The notes beneath the pieces were generated by a model that saw nothing but the letters and a program-made list of their open reading frames with translations, was not told where the DNA came from and did no database searches. This document shows, one piece after another, positions 63,094 through 64,000 of a stretch of DNA of 64,000 bases. Every line of letters starts with the position of its first letter. The first letter of the stretch is position 1. Made by a program: the position numbers and the translations under genes. The stretch is from Niveispirillum sp943371025 (lineage in GTDB: Bacteria > Pseudomonadota > Alphaproteobacteria > Azospirillales > Azospirillaceae), in NCBI GenBank assembly GCA_943371025.1, contig CALRTC020000022.1, positions 1-64,000 of the forward strand. The letters are read 5' to 3'.

Positions 63094-63765
63094 ATGTTGA
63101 ATGAAATTGCGAGATGGCTTGGGGTCCCGGTGGTGGACCTGATCACCTTTTCGGCGATCACCGCGGTTGTGATCACGCTGATGGTGACGTTCGCCCTTTC
63201 GGTCAAGCCAAAGCGCATCAAACGCCCCAGCACCCGGCAATATAATGCCGAACTGTTCAAGCGCCGCATGGAGTTGGAGGAGCTCTCCTATCCCATGCTG
63301 AACGACATCAAGGTCGGTGGGGGCAAGGCGGGGCTGATCCGGGTCGATCATGTCATCCGCCTGCCGGCCAGCATCCTGATGATCATGTCGTCACCGCCGG
63401 ACGCGACGGGGCAGGTACGCTGTAATCCGAACGCAGGCCATTGGAAATATGTGCGTGCCGACCACAATGTCGGCGCCTTCATCAATCCGGTCCTGCAACT
63501 GCATCCGCTGATTACCGCGATCCGCAGCCGGTTCCCGCTGGTCCGCGTGCGGGTGCTGTGCGTATTCCCCCGCACGGCCGAATTCATCGGCAGCAACATC
63601 AAGACGGCCTGCCTGCCCGACGACCTGATCCGCATGATCCGCGAGATGGCGGCCGAAGATGGGCCTCCCAACCAGGCCATGGATGCTGCCTGGGACAGCC
63701 TGTCGCTGGCCCTTAAGCAGGGGTCGGCCGCCGCCGGCGGCAATGGCGCCGCCAAGGCCGGCTAG
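63094..63765 (+). CDS. membrane-anchored NERD-domain-like protein
   Basis: A 223-residue protein. One hydrophobic helix (residues about 14-37) precedes a cytoplasmic region. That region resembles the nuclease-related NERD domain: IRVDHVIRLPASILMIM, then WKYVRADHNVGAFINPVLQLHPLITAI, and FPRTAEFIG. NERD domains are distant relatives of Holliday-junction resolvase and restriction nucleases, but function here is unknown. A low-complexity Ala/Gly tail ends the protein. Assignment moderate. Confidence 0.65.
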   Translation: MLNEIARWLGVPVVDLITFSAITAVVITLMVTFALSVKPKRIKRPSTRQYNAELFKRRMELEELSYPMLNDIKVGGGKAGLIRVDHVIRLPASILMIMSSPPDATGQVRCNPNAGHWKYVRADHNVGAFINPVLQLHPLITAIRSRFPLVRVRVLCVFPRTAEFIGSNIKTACLPDDLIRMIREMAAEDGPPNQAMDAAWDSLSLALKQGSAAAGGNGAAKAG

Positions 63766-63897
63766 ACAGCGCCCCTCCAGTCGCCGGTCAGGCCGCCACC
63801 GCCGTGATCCGGACGCGATGCGCCGAATGGTCCGGGTGTGAACAAAAACAGATCAAACCCCTTTTCCGTCGGCGCGGCTCGGCTTAGATTAACGCCC

Positions 63898-64000
63898 ATG
63901 AGCCAGACACAGATCCCCACCGTCGCTGCCGCCGCCAACACGATGCCCTGGCGCATTGAGGTGGAGGAGCGCCCCTTTATTGAACCGTTGACCGTGGTGT
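63898..64000 (+). CDS. truncated coding region at the right edge
   Basis: An open frame starts at ATG 63898 (MSQTQIPTVAAAANTMPW) and runs off the window after 34 codons. The ribosome site is weak, and the visible part is too short to identify. A shorter in-frame start (MPWRIEVEERP) is possible. The 132 bp between the NERD-like gene and this start contain no other feature. Confidence 0.45.
   Translation, partial: MSQTQIPTVAAAANTMPWRIEVEERPFIEPLTVV

Noticed and set aside
63762..63956. A 64-codon minus-strand gene
   Set aside because: It overlaps the truncated plus-strand frame and has no ribosome site. A hydrophobic start could mimic a signal peptide, but support is too weak.

Overview
This is a GC-rich (by eye roughly 65%), densely packed alphaproteobacterial chromosome segment. 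The gene order proA-nadD-rsfS-rlmH, many ATGA start/stop overlaps, five TonB-dependent receptors and a FecI/FecR/FecA set suggest an Azospirillaceae-like member of the Rhodospirillales (for example near Niveispirillum). A sphingomonad-like relative cannot be excluded from sequence alone. No tRNA, CRISPR array, insertion sequence, integrase or phage gene was seen. The only mobile-like DNA is four copies of an intergenic REP-like inverted repeat.

Layout. (1) 1-250: a 5S rRNA gene closing an rRNA operon, with two terminators. (2) 278-12689: an AraC regulator divergent from a nine-gene catabolic run (acyl-CoA dehydrogenase, SCP2-type thiolase, acyl-CoA synthetase, saccharopine-dehydrogenase-like protein, TonB receptor, SDR, DUF3237, membrane ICMT/steroid-reductase-like protein, AcuI-like reductase). 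It looks like uptake and CoA-dependent breakdown of an unknown hydrophobic compound. (3) 12881-16857: FecA-like receptor, FecR anti-sigma and ECF sigma factor. (4) 17048-21362: thermostable-hemolysin-family protein, a fusion of an adenylating enzyme with a haem-oxygenase-like diiron oxidase, an SDR and a TPR protein. This compact operon resembles a small biosynthetic system and is the best candidate here for undescribed biology. (5) 21632-27257: xylan side-chain and oligomer use (GH115, hexuronate-type MFS carrier, GH43).

(6) 27333-40587: on the minus strand a TonB receptor, a complete TRAP transporter, four consecutive class III (CaiB/BaiF) CoA-transferases and a double-length 2-hydroxyacyl-CoA-dehydratase-like protein that seems to lack the usual Fe-S cysteines; a MarR regulator is divergent. 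(7) 40705-48599: feruloyl-CoA hydratase/lyase-like gene, TonB receptor, di-haem cytochrome, OmpA-like protein, LLM flavin oxidoreductase and LysR regulator. (8) 49025-54449: RND efflux adaptor and pump, then a DedA protein. (9) 54545-58128: FCD-type GntR regulator and aldose 1-epimerase divergent from an alpha-ketoglutarate-semialdehyde dehydrogenase, fitting oxidative pentose or uronate catabolism. (10) 58369-64000: housekeeping genes rlmH, rsfS, nadD, proA and aspC, plus a NERD-like protein and a truncated gene at the right edge.

The common theme is use of plant cell-wall material: xylan, glucuronic acid, pentoses, hydroxycinnamates and other CoA-activated acids. GTATACT-containing sites upstream of GH115 and of the aldose-epimerase/GntR genes suggest that the two sugar loci share a regulator. 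The functional statements are family-level readings of the translated sequence; no database search was run.
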